A stretch of DNA of 64,000 bases from the IMG/VR virus record IMGVR_UViG_3300034683_000142, positions 1-64,000 of that record. The stretch is one strand, 5' to 3'. Shown here piece after piece: positions 35,101 to 45,956 of this stretch. Position 1 is the first letter of the stretch, and each line of letters starts with the position of its first letter. The notes below the pieces were generated by a model that saw only the letters and a list, made by a program, of their open reading frames with translations, was not told the DNA's origin and searched no databases. The stretch comes from a virus. A program made the translations under genes and the position numbers.

Positions 35101-35781
35101 CCGTCTGGATATATACCTAATTTATTAATAGATGGTGTAAATGGAGTAATATCTGCAAGTGCTAATAAAGTAAGATTTAATGCTGATGGTTCAGGTTATT
35201 TAGCTAATAATAAAATACATTGAGAAGCAGATGGTTCTGGATATATAGCAAATAATGGAATACATTGAGATACTGCTGGTAATTTAACAGTAAATGGACA
35301 ATTATTTACAGGTACTCCAGTTGGGGGTATTTATCCAAATGAAATAAGATCTGATGGTAGTGGACGTTTAGCAAATGGAAATATTTCATGGGGTACAAGT
35401 GGAGATGTAGCTATTAGGGGGTTATTTGAAAGTACGGCAAATGGAGATAGAATAATTATTTCTCCTAGTGAAAAAAAATTTAAGATGATTAACTCAAATA
35501 ATAGAGTTGTTGTCGATATGGCATTTTATAATGACCCTGATGATGGTTCATCTGCTAATTTTTTATTATATAATTATGATATAAATGGAAATAAAATTGG
35601 TCAAACTCAAATGTTTGGGGGCAGATTAATTCTTAGCGGCGTTTCATCATTTTTTGATATTGCATTTTTAGATGGACAATTGCAATGGATAATTGATGTT
35701 GGCAATTTACCTTCATCTTCAAGTGGATTATATTATGGGCAGATATATAGAAACGGAAGTACACTATGTGTAAAAATTTAA
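32146..35781 (+). CDS. Tail fibre or receptor-binding protein, 1211 aa
   Basis: The 1211-residue gene crosses 13 TGA codons. N-terminal residues 1-60 look like an attachment domain (YYLSAAEYNKLLSTLQTLIDD). The middle contains collagen-like bits (NGKDGKS, GPPGTG) and carbohydrate-module-like beta repeats. The C-terminus has tandem DGSGYIANN-x-IHW and GSGRLANGNISW units typical of fibre shafts, then a compact tip (about residues 1090-1211). In the tip region from nt 35300 on, only TGG is used and base composition is less AT-rich, hinting at a swapped receptor-binding tip. It closes the tail module. Host recognition is inferred. Confidence 0.8.
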
Positions 35782-35792
35782 ACATAAAAAAT

Positions 35793-36058
35793 ATGAAAAC
35801 AGCAGATTTATCAAAATTACAGATTGAGATGATTGATGGGTCGATTATGTAATATAACTTGTCAAAAGAATTGGTGGAAGTCATATTTAAACGATGCAAA
35901 GTTTGGCAGAACATTCGTTTTGTTTAGGCCTATACAAGAATCTGATTGTTGAGTTGACAGACGAAAACAAGGCTATTATTGAAAAATATGTCGGCCAATA
36001 TTTTAAAGCATTTATACAAATTGCGGTTAACAAATTATTGAGCAATGAAAATAATTAG
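35793..36058 (+). pseudogene. Broken small gene downstream of the tail fibre
   Basis: Two pieces in different frames look like one former protein of about 85 residues. The first (from ATG 35793) reads MKTADLSKLQIEMIDGSIM, meets TAA at 35850-35852 and continues YNLSKELVEVIFK. The second (ATG 35894 to TAG 36056-36058) reads MQSLAEHSFCLGLYKNLIVE and continues as an amphipathic helix. One nonsense change plus one frameshift would explain both. Base composition is closer to host-like than the rest. The second piece (54 codons) could still be translated by itself. The family is unnamed to me; small genes of this type can follow fibre genes. Confidence 0.5.
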
Positions 36059-36362
36059 AAACAACATCATCCCATTTCAAGGATTTAAAGCAATAAATCT
36101 TTTTGGTATATTGTTTGTCAGAAAGAATGCTTATATAGATAAATATACTCTTAATCATGAAGAAATTCATACATATCAAATGAAAGAATTACTTTATATA
36201 TTCTTTTATATTTGGTATGTTATAGAATGAATAATTAAGTTATTTAAATATTCAAGCAAAGCATATAGAAATATAAGTTTTGAAAGAGAAGCTTATGATA
36301 ATGATAGAGATTTGAATTATTTAAAAACTAGAAAGAGGTTTTCTTTCATTAGATATTTATAA
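36045..36362 (+). CDS. Small membrane-associated HExxH protein
   Basis: The 105-residue protein carries HEEIH at residues 38-42, the zinc-binding HExxH motif of metallopeptidases, immediately followed by a hydrophobic helix (about 49-67, LLYIFFYIWYVIEWIIKLF) that includes one TGA-encoded Trp, then YRNISFEREAY, whose Glu could be a third ligand. Similar short HExxH proteins with an adjacent helix occur in Bacteroidales and their phages. A role in processing virion proteins or host envelope proteins is possible but unproven. The ATG lies inside the end of the preceding remnant. Confidence 0.7.
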
Positions 36363-36363
36363 A

Positions 36364-36843
36364 ATGACAATACAAGAAAATTACTTAGCATATTTACAAA
36401 CTGCTAATGCTCCTCTAAAAATTCCATATATAGAATGTGTTAAAGAGTTAACTGAGAAAATTCCAGTAACTTATGACACTACCTCTAGCTCTAATGTATT
36501 ATTATCAAATGTTACTCCTACTTGAGAGCTACTAAGGGATATTAATGTTAAGATGCTTAGTAAAACAAAAGAAATAGTAGTACAAATGTATCAAAGAGCA
36601 TTACCAATTAAAAAATTCGGAAGGTTAAGAGGTAATATGGAATATTTAGAGGATGCTTGGGATATACAGATACAACCTATAGTTATTAAATATGCTTATT
36701 TAAAAAACAATGCACTTACTTTATCTGAAGCTAGGCAAGCTAAAATACGTGATAAGTATCTTAAAGTAAGAGTAAGATATGATGGAACTAAGTACGTTAT
36801 AGTGAATGCAATAAAAACATATTATACTGTATCATATGCCTAA
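36364..36843 (+). CDS. Hypothetical protein, 159 aa
   Basis: The 159-residue protein contains one TGA Trp (36523-36525). The N-terminal half is helical; the C-terminal half is basic (KKFGRLRGNMEYLEDAWD, then KIRDKYLKVRVRYDGTKYVIVN) and beta-like. It overlaps the next gene by 8 nt and heads the cargo-protein run. No family recognised. Confidence 0.65.
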
Positions 36844-38092
36844 TATTATAAATAACGGATATATAAATCCGTACTATCAATCTTATTTACCTCCTACTAG
36901 ATTTGATAATCCGTCTGCTTTAATAGAGGATAACAATAAAAAATGAATGTCTAATATACTAAAAATGCCAAAAGATTTATTTGGTAATACAGTATCTAAT
37001 AATTTATTTGGACAAAGTGTATCAACTGTTCCAGCTAATAATAATAATCTTACTTCTGGATTAACTTCTTATTTAGCTGGACAAGCTGCTAGCCAAGTTA
37101 CTAAAAATCCTAGTATATTATCAGATTTAGGTAAATTTCTAGGAGGTAACTTTAGTAAGTTGCTTGGACAAGGAGGAACTGATGTTGTAAAAAATTTAAC
37201 CAATTTCTCAACATTTAGTCCAAATGGGTTAATTAGTGTAGGAGGTAGTTTAGCTGGAATTGGTTTGGAAGCATTAGGAGTAAATAAAGCTAATTCAAAT
37301 AATCTTAGTGGTTTTGATAAAGTATTAGGATTTGCTTCAAAGTTACCAATACCAAATCCTGTAGTATCAGGTGTACTAACTGGAGCTAATTTAATAAATC
37401 AGTATGCTGGAAAAACTTCTAAGAAACAAGGTACTGCTGATATGGGAAGTATATTAGGATATGGACAAGCTGATGTAAATCAAAATGCAAATACTAAATA
37501 TACTTTATCTGATACTGTAAAAGGATGATTTGGAAAAAGTAAAAGAGAAAAAACTAATGATTTAACTAAGTATTATGATGCTTCTAATATATTAAAATCA
37601 ATTCCTGGATATGATTATTTACAAAATATGAGAGCTGCTAATAACTCAGTATCTCATATAAGTCAAAGGAATTTACAGCAACTTTATGGAGGAGTTTCTA
37701 CTAATATGTTAGTTGCTAGAAAAGGCACAAAGTTACATCTTAGAAGAATAATTGATAAAGCATCTCCTCATAATGTTATACCAGACGGAGCTTTTCACTC
37801 TAGAAAAAATAATTTGCCAGAAGAAATATCTGAACAAGTAACTTCTAAAGGTATCCCTGTAATAACAGAAGAAGATGGTGGTAAAATAAAGCAACATGCT
37901 GAAATAGAAAGGAATGAGATTATATTTCATAAAGGAGCTACTGATAAAATAGAACATTTTCTATCTTTATATAATAAAGCAGAAGACCAAAAAGAGAAAG
38001 ATAGAATAGCTACTGAATGTGGTAAGTATATAGCACATGAAATATTGTTAAATACTAAAGATAATACTGGTTTAATTGATAACATTAAATAA
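36836..38092 (+). CDS. crAss-like capsid cargo protein, 418 aa
   Basis: The 418-residue protein includes two TGA Trp codons. The N-terminal two thirds are low-complexity, rich in Gly, Asn, Leu and Ser, with hydrophobic patches. The C-terminal third is a conserved crAss-type domain: LVARKGTKLHLRR, VIPDGAFHSRKNNLP, KGIPVITEEDGGKIKQHAEIE and NEIIFHKGATDKIEH. This domain recurs near the virion RNA polymerase in crAss-like genomes, which supports a role as a protein packaged in the head or ejected with the DNA. The exact role is unknown. Confidence 0.75.
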
Positions 38093-38093
38093 T

Positions 38094-38312
38094 ATGGATT
38101 ATTTAGCAAGTTATAAAGCAGAAGAATATAAAAGAAAATATAAAAAAGGTGGTAAAATTCACATAAAGCCAGAAAATAAAGGTAAGTTTACTGATTATTG
38201 TGGTGGGAAGGTTACTGCTGAATGTATAGCTAGAGGCAAAAGAAGTCCTGATCCTAAGATTAGAAAAAGAGCCACTTTTGCTCAAAATGCTAGAAAATGG
38301 AATCATAAATAA
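38094..38312 (+). CDS. Small basic crAss-like conserved protein, 72 aa
   Basis: The 72-residue protein is highly basic (pI surely above 9). It has the stretch KKGGKIHIKPENKGKFTDYCG, then a Cys and TAECIARGKRSPDPKIRKRATFAQNARKW; I recognise this pattern from crAss-like cargo clusters. The charge suggests DNA or RNA contact inside the capsid. The ATG at 38094 overlaps the previous stop region. Confidence 0.75.
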   Translation: MDYLASYKAEEYKRKYKKGGKIHIKPENKGKFTDYCGGKVTAECIARGKRSPDPKIRKRATFAQNARKWNHK

Positions 38313-38321
38313 TAAAAAATA

Positions 38322-39491
38322 ATGGAACAAACTAATACTGTTAAAGCATCCTTATTCGACTTATTAGATAATTATAGAAAAAAGATTTTTAAAGAAAATC
38401 CTGAAGAGAGTCCTAAAGAAGAAAATACAATATTACGTAGTAATATATCTGGGCCAGAAGAATATGAGAAAGCTTGACAAGAGTATTTAAAAATTAATCC
38501 AGAAGCATCTCAGTATAAAGACATTCTTACTAGGATAGCTAAAAAAGAAAGTAGTTTTAGAAATATACAGAATACTGCTGGTGCTCCTGCATATGGGTAT
38601 TTTCAGTTATGAGAGACTAATCTTGGTGGATTAAAACCACAAGAAGTTCTAGCTAATCCAGTAAAACAAATAGATTTAGCAGTAAATTTATTACAAAACA
38701 ATAGAAAATCTCTAACTAAAGAAGATTTAGAAAAGCTATCTGAATTTGGTTATACTCCAGAAGGAGCAGATTTTGCTATGTGGCTTGGTGGTTATGGAGG
38801 ATTAAAGAAATATCTCTATAAGGGTATAGACAGTTCTGATTCTAAGTATTATGGTGGAAAAGGAGGATCTTCTGTAGGTAAATACATAAGAATGGCTAAA
38901 AAAGGAGGTCAGTTTAGAGATATTGAGCTTATTGAATTAGCAGGAAAAGAATACTATGTAGAAATAGTAGAAGATGAGGAAGATAAAGTTATTGGATTAT
39001 CAAATAGAGATTCTTTACCAGAAGATGAAGGAATGCTATTTATAATAAATGATGATGAAAAAGATAGTAATGGAAGAGTATTGTTTACTATGGAAGACAC
39101 TAAGATACCGCTAGATATTATCTTTTTAGATAATGATCTTAGAGTAACTCAAGTTTCTAAAGGAAAGCCTATGTCACCTAAACCAATATATGGAAAGGGA
39201 GACTATGTATTAGAAGTAAATAGTGGATCTGGAGCTAAAATAGGGGATGATTTAGAATTTATTTCTGATTTAGAAGTAAATAAAAAAATGATAGTTTTAG
39301 ATCCAGAGGGTAAACCACAAATGATATTAGATGGCGGTGAGAGAATAATGAGTATTGATAATACTAAGGTATTGATAAAGTTTGCTAAAAAAGCAACTTC
39401 TTCAAATAATGATAATGATTATAAGTCTCTTGGAAAAAGAGTATTTAAGTTTATAGAGATACAAGATAACACTCCAGCAGAGTATGTGTAA
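38322..39491 (+). CDS. Lysozyme-like transglycosylase fused to DUF192 domain
   Basis: The 389-residue protein has two recognisable parts. Residues about 60-150 form a lytic-transglycosylase-like (SLT) domain with catalytic Glu candidate E76 in AKKESSF and YGYFQLW at 91-97, whose Trp is TGA. Residues about 200-315 match DUF192: GLSNRDSLPEDEGMLFII, FTMEDTKIPLDIIFLDND and YVLEVNSGSGAKIGDDL. The DUF192 role is unknown. Placed in the cargo cluster, the enzyme probably opens the peptidoglycan during genome entry rather than at lysis. A fusion of these domains is unusual. Confidence 0.8.
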
Positions 39492-39512
39492 ATTAATTAA
39501 TTAAAACTAAAA

Positions 39513-39752
39513 ATGAGAGTAAAATTACAACAGGGTGGCCAAATGCCACAGGATGCTCCTCAGGGTGCTCCACAGGAACAACAAGCTTCTCCAGAAGAAC
39601 AGATAGCTATGATGGCTCAGGAAATAGTAAGACAATTAGGCCCTGATGGTGCTGCATTGTTAGCTCAAGCTATTATGTCTATTTTACAACAGGCACCACA
39701 GCAAGCTCCTGCTTATGCAAGGAAGGGTGGAAAATTAGTAAGAATTGGGTAG
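39513..39752 (+). CDS. Small Gln/Ala/Pro-rich cargo-cluster protein, 79 aa
   Basis: The 79-residue protein begins MRVKLQQGGQ, has a Gln/Pro/Ala-rich low-complexity N-terminus, a central amphipathic helix (IAMMAQEIVRQLGPDGAALL) and a basic end (YARKGGKLVRIG). It ends in TAG. Both ends carry the Gly-Gly motif found across the cargo genes. A terminator follows directly. No enzyme domain is visible. Confidence 0.7.
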   Translation: MRVKLQQGGQMPQDAPQGAPQEQQASPEEQIAMMAQEIVRQLGPDGAALLAQAIMSILQQAPQQAPAYARKGGKLVRIG

Positions 39753-39760
39753 CTAACTAA

Positions 39761-39796
39761 TAAAGAGAAGGCTATATTAGTCTTCTCTTTATTTTT
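39761..39796 (+). terminator. Rho-independent terminator inside the cargo cluster
   Basis: TAAAGAGAAG (39761-39770) pairs perfectly with CTTCTCTTTA (39782-39791), loop of 11 nt, followed by TTTTT. The stem is only moderately GC-rich, so it may be partial and set the ratio of upstream to downstream cargo proteins. Confidence 0.8.
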
Positions 39797-39810
39797 AATT
39801 TATTAATAAA

Positions 39811-42800
39811 ATGGGATTAGTAAAAAAATATGATAATGGAGGTAGTTTTGCAGATTATGTTAAAGAAAGGCTTGCTAAAGGGGACTTACCTTTAACTAAT
39901 AAATCTTATCCGATAATTAATCAGAGACTACAAAGCTTTGATGGAAGCACTGTTTCTGGTAATGTTAAAAAGAATTGGGCAGGTCAAATAGTTGCTAATA
40001 CTCCAGAAGAAGCTGATGCTTTTCTTGCGAATTTATATCAAGATTACAAAAAAATTACCTCTAACGTATCCCCAATAACTCCTAAAGAAGGATGAGGGCC
40101 AGTAGAAAGATCTATAGGTGATTTAGCTACATATGTAGCTAATAAAGACTTTGGTGGAAATACAGAATACGCAGCTCAAGAAATAGCAAAAATGAAAGAT
40201 AACAATCAAGTTAAAAGGTATGTTGCAAAACATGCTAAAGACTTGCTTAGTGATTATATAAATAAAGCTGCACAAAATCCATCTGACAATTGAAGAGACT
40301 TAGACAAAGTTAAAAATATATACTCTAATATAGCTAATATTGATTATAATAATCTAACAGACGATGATTGGGATAAATTAAAAGCATGGACTAATCAATT
40401 AGATTGGCAAACAGGTAGATTTCTTATACCAGATACAGAATTAGCTAGAAGAGAGGAAGAAACTAAAGCTAAAGAAGAAGCTGAAAAAATAAATAATATA
40501 TCTAATACTTTAAAAGATATAGGTATTACAGATGAAAATGTACAAAATTACTTGTATCAATCTGGATATACTAAACCAGCTGATAATTTAAATCCTTACC
40601 TAAGTAATTATCTTAAAAGTAAAAATTATACTGCATTAACAAATGGACAAGGATATAAGATAATAGGTAATAATAATTTAGTAACTAATGAATCTGGATT
40701 ACTTACAACTGATGTTTTATCTCCAGACTATGGAAAAACTTTTTCTATAGTAAATGGTGACCTAATAATACACGAAAAAGGTGTAAGACCAGAGAATTTT
40801 AAATTACCAGAATTTCCTGATGAAGGAGATGTATCTAAACAGCTAATATTTAAACAAGATATACCTGAGTTTAGTTCACAAGAAGGATGGATAGCTTATG
40901 GAGATTCTGGTAGTTCACTAAAAGGTGAAACTGCTAGAGATGAATTTGGTAGAAGAGATTTTCTAAAAAATATAATTTTTATCAATAAAGATAAAAAACA
41001 ACTGATTAGGGCTATTAGACAAGATGATGGTACTTATAAAACTCCAACTGGAGTTATTAAAATACCAGAAATTGAACGATTTGGTTCAACAATAAGATTT
41101 GAACCAAGATCTGAAGATGTATTATGGAATAATCCTACATTACCACTTAAAAATATACCGTTACGTGTGCTACCAAAATATAACAAACCAGGATATCTTG
41201 AAAAAGTATTAAAGGACTTATCTGAAATAGAGCAAGCTTTAGATAATAGCATTAATAAAGAAAATGATGCAGATATAAATCAAAAGAAATTAAAAGAAAT
41301 TGCTCAAGCTTTAAAGTATTATGGAGTATATGGCAATCCTGAACAAAAGAGAATTGCTGATCAAAATTCTGCAAAACTTAGTAAAATAGCTGCAATTACA
41401 AATCCAGAAGGCAAAAAATTATTTTCTTTATACAAGAAAGGTGGAATACTAAAAGCACAAAATGGAGATACTCTAGAAAATATAGTAAAAACTAATAGAC
41501 AGTATGCTATAAATACACAGCCTACTACTAATAAAGCTGCAACACAGCCACTTGTTATTAAAGGAGTAAAAGATACTTCAAGAGCAATAAAGAATGCTGA
41601 TGCTTTAGATATTGTATCATTAGCTGGATCTACAGCATCCTTTATTCCTGGACTTGGGGTAATAGGTGGACTAGTCTCAACTGGTGCTGATGCTATAAAA
41701 GGATATAAAGAAGGATGGGATAGACAAGATACTATGAATTTATTTGGTAATCTAGGATTTACTTTATTAGCTGGATTAGGCTTTGGTGCAGCAAAAGCTG
41801 GAAAAGTAGCTAAGCAAGCTAAAACTGTTTATAAAGGAGCAAAAAGTTTAGACCAAGCAGAAGACTTAGTAAAAATGGCTAAAAATCTAGGAGGTGCAGA
41901 TGAAGTTGTTAAGTCAGCTGAAAATCTTACAAAGGTTGGAAAAAATCTAGGAGAAGATGTTAAACTAAGTAAGTTTATAAACAGTAATAAAGCATTTAAA
42001 GATACAAAGAAAGTAGAAAAACTAAATGATGCTCTTAAATCTGCTGGATATTCTGAAGCTAGAAATTCAGAGGAATTGTGACAAGTATTAGGTAGAGATT
42101 TAGATAATGTAGCTGATTTAGCAAAGTTAAAACAAAGTACAATTGTTAATGAAACTAGAGAAGCTATAGAAGGTGCTAAAAAGGCAGGAAACTTTGTAAT
42201 AAACAAAAGCTCTGGTGTAGCAAAAACAATTCTTCCATTATATACAGGGTATGCTGGAATTACAGGTGCTGGAAATTTGGTATCTAATGTAAGAGAAGAT
42301 GGTTTAGCTGGTGTAGGAAATACTTCAATAGATGATATTAGAAGTATGATACAGTTAGGAGGTTTATCAAGAATAGGTTATAAAAACAGACAATATTCTA
42401 CTTCTAGAAATTTAAATACTCATGTAGTAGGTGGAACTACTCCTGAAACTACTATAAAAGTAGATGGTAAATCATTTAAAGTAGAAGGTGATGTAAGACA
42501 AAAAGGACTAAATAAAGGAATAAATGTTTTAGGCAAGAAAACTGTTTTTGCTGGTAAATCACAAGAAGCTAAAAAAGAATTTCTAGAAAAGGTAAAGAAA
42601 AATTTATCCGATAAAGATAAGGAAGCTTTAGAAAAAATACTCAATAAAGAATCTATAGGTAAGATAGAATTTGAATTTTCTCCAAGTACAGGAGGCACTG
42701 TTGTACTAAATGATGCTCCTACATCTCTTAAATATAAAGATGTTAAGTCTTATAATATAGCTAAGAAGCAATTAGAAGGAGGATATAGTCAATATGGTAC

Positions 42801-44058
42801 TATTGGAAGGCTGCTTAATAAAAAAGTTCCTAAGAAAGATATAGGCGGTTTATTGAGTATTTTAGGAGACAGTAAAAAACAATATAAATTATCTTATGAT
42901 AATCCATTATCTAATAAATCTTGGTATAAAGGGTTAAATAGTAATACAAATACATTTGAGAATATGTATTCTAGAATAAATTTACCAAAAACTTTATCAG
43001 ATACTAGGAATAATACAAGTACTAATACATTTGAACAATTTACTCCAGTTCCATATACTAAAAAACCATATAAAGATTTAGGATTGTTCTTTAACACTTT
43101 ACAATATGGGCTTACCAATTTATATAATGATAAGTCAACAAATTTACAAGTAAGAGCAGCTACTGAAATTCCTAAGTTAAGTACTATGGATTATACTTAT
43201 TTAAAAACAAGTACTCCATATAGTAATTATGCTTCTAAGCAAGCAGCAGAAATGAGGGGATATGGTAACAGGTTAGGAACTTCTATAGCTGATATAGATA
43301 AAGCAAATGCTTATAGGTTACAAGCTAATAAACAAGCATCAGATACCGAACTTCAAGGCAAGTATAGAGATATAGATATGAATACTAAAATAACTAGTCA
43401 GCAAGCTGATTTAAATAGTAGGGTAAATACTTATAATACAGATATTATGAATAAAATATCTGCGCTTGGTTCTCAGGCTAGAAGTAATGTATATAAACTA
43501 TATGCTAATAATGCTGCTGTAAAAAATGCTAATATTCAAAATTTATTAAGATATTTAACATATAGTTCAGCTGAAAGACCTTATAAAGAGGCTTCATGGA
43601 ATTATATGCAAGAAACTCTTAATCCTAATATTATGAATGCTTATAACTATGAGCAGAAGTTGAATGGAGAGATATTAGATGACTTTAAAAAGGAGTATGA
43701 TGAGTATTATGGTAAATTAGAAAAAACATCTCCAGAATATCTTAATAGACCTAAGTTTGAAGACTCTCCTGGGGGTAGAAAATATAAAGAAGTAAAAGAT
43801 GCTCATCAAAACTTAATAAATTCTTTAAATACTAATTTACTTACTTTACAAAGAGGAGTAGCAGCAGTATCTCCATATGGTATGGCAACAACTCCATACT
43901 ATGCAAGAGGTGGCACTTTAAATCTTGGTGAAAGAATTGTATTAGAGAATGTTAAAACTTCTAATAGAAAAGCTCTAAAACGTGAAGAAATGTTTTATAG
44001 GCAACTTTTAAATAATAATAAGTTAGTACAAGCAGCCTTAATAAAAGTGTTTAAATAA
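39811..44058 (+). CDS. Large putative cargo/ejection protein, 1415 aa
   Basis: One frame of 1415 residues includes three TGA Trp codons (40093-40095, 40291-40293, 42079-42081). Residues about 605-690 include a Gly/Ala-rich hydrophobic region (FIPGLGVIGGLVSTGAD, then GLGFGAAKAGKVAK) of the sort found in proteins that insert in membranes during DNA ejection. The remainder is helical and charged. Gly-Gly motifs appear at the N-terminus (YDNGG), near 545 (LYKKGGILKAQNGD) and near 1365 (YARGGTLNLGERI). It is translationally coupled to the next gene by TAATG overlap. The role as ejected cargo is inferred. Confidence 0.75.
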
Positions 44059-45956
44059 TGAAGTATAAAAAATTACAACAAGGGGGATTACTTGTGTATC
44101 AACCCACAATTGTCCCATCATCTAGTATGCCAGCAGCTCAAAGTGGAGCTGTTGGCTCTACTGGTAATAAGAGTAGTATATTAGATGATGATATAGTAAA
44201 ACAATTATCTGGGGTAGAAGGATTAACTAATGATACTAATGCCTTAATCTCCCAATTAGCACAACTAGAATCATCTTCAAATCCTTTCTTAAGTAGGCAA
44301 AATAGAACAAAAGCATTAGCTATTATAGGAAGAATTAATGAGCTTAAACAAAATAAGTTTATGTGAGAAAAATCTTATAATACGGCTAAAGAATCTAAGG
44401 GCTTAAATGAAGTTGCTGTTGGAGATCTTGGAGAAATGTATGTAAAGGATAGTGAAGGAAATATAAAAGCAATTACTCCAGAAGAATATAAGAAGAATAC
44501 AGATAGATATAGAGCTATGTCAGTAGCAGAATTGCTTGAAGAAAGAAATTCTAACCCAAATCTTACTGGAAAAAATGAAATATTTAATATAGCTAATAAT
44601 TCTATTGGTATGGAAGAAATATCTAAATATGCCAATAGCATAGTAGCTGCTTTAGGTAAAGAAACAATAAAAGCTGCAAAAATATATGATAGAGACAGTT
44701 TAGCATCTGCTTTAGATCAGTCTGGAAAAGATATTCAATTAACAGGAAGAAAAGCTACAAATGAAGAATTACAGGGATTAGCTATACTAGAGTCTATGAA
44801 AGATAGTCCCTCTAATTATAATAAAGTTATTACCGAATCTAGTACAGAAAGAAATCATGTTTTAAAAGCAGCAAAATATATATGATCTACATTAAATAAT
44901 AGTGCTCAAAAGAAATTATCTGTTCAAGCAGCTTTAAACAATACTGATCCAACTAACTTATTAGTTGATTTAATAGTATTTGGAAGTGATGTTTCTAAGG
45001 ATACTGATATTGTTCCTATAAAAGGAGGTGCTGGTTCAGGGTCTGGTTCTGGTGAAAGTTTAACTCATGCTACTCGTTTATCACCATTTGAAATGTTTAT
45101 AAGAGGTACTTTAAGTTCTGGAGCTACTATGAAATTTAACGATCCAGAATTTGCAGCTAAATATGAAGGACTGCTATTTGGACAAATGCCTTTAGTAACA
45201 CCTAAAGGTGATCCTATTGGCCCAACAATTTTAGAAAATGTTCTTAAAAATGGAGAATATGAAAAGTATGTAGATAGAAATAATATATACTTTGGTAATA
45301 ATAAAGTAAACATATGAAATACTAAAGAAATAGCTTTAGACGGTGGTTCCGAAGTAGCTCATGTTTTGTTACCAGTAGATAATAGTGGTAAACCAACCCA
45401 AGAATCACTAGAATCGTTTAGAAATGTTATGGATATCTACAACAAAAATAAAGATACTATGTCACCAGTAGAGATACAAAAACTATTCAATCAACATAGA
45501 TTTGATGTAACTGTGGATACAAATAAAAATGTAAAAGCTAGAATGATTGGAGGAAATGTGAAACCATTCTTGATAACATGAGGATATACGACTGCCGCAG
45601 TTGATGACTTAGTAACCAACAATTTAAACTATAATAATGGAGGTCTTAGAAAAATTGAAAGTTCTGAAAAAGATGGTATTTGGCCTATATTAAAACAAGC
45701 CTGGACTGTAAAAGAAGGTAATAAAGTTAAAGTTAAAGATCCAAAAAGTTTTATGAAACAAGACCATGTATATAAAGGAATAATATTTATGCCACTTGTA
45801 CAGAGTGCCGATGCAATAGCCTCAAGTTATGCTGGGCATGGGCCACTTAAACCAGCTTATACAGAAGAAGATGTTATGTATCATGTTCAAAATAAATCAG
45901 GAACAAATTTTGTTCCATCAACAATAGAAGATATGGAGGATTCGTATGAATGATAA
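44058..45956 (+). CDS. Putative capsid cargo protein, 632 aa
   Basis: The 632-residue protein starts MKYKKLQQGGLLVYQPT, similar to the start of the 79-residue gene. Several TGA codons encode Trp. The sequence is helical with charged low-complexity parts and a Gly/Ser loop near residue 330 (GGAGSGSGSGES). The frame ends with TGA immediately followed by TAA (45951-45956), so nearly the same product forms under either genetic code. The next gene starts at 45946, inside its end. It belongs with the proteins preceding the virion RNA polymerase in crAss-like genomes. Confidence 0.75.

Noticed and set aside
35880-35900. Programmed -1 frameshift joining the two small pieces
   Set aside because: The heptamer is not a proper slippery site, the -1 frame has a TAA at 35888, and an in-frame TAA upstream would still need explaining.
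35836-36006. Open frame of 56 codons in a third frame (MGRLCNITCQKNWW)
   Set aside because: It is protein-like and has two TGA, but it overlaps both pieces of the broken gene, which together make better sense as one former protein.
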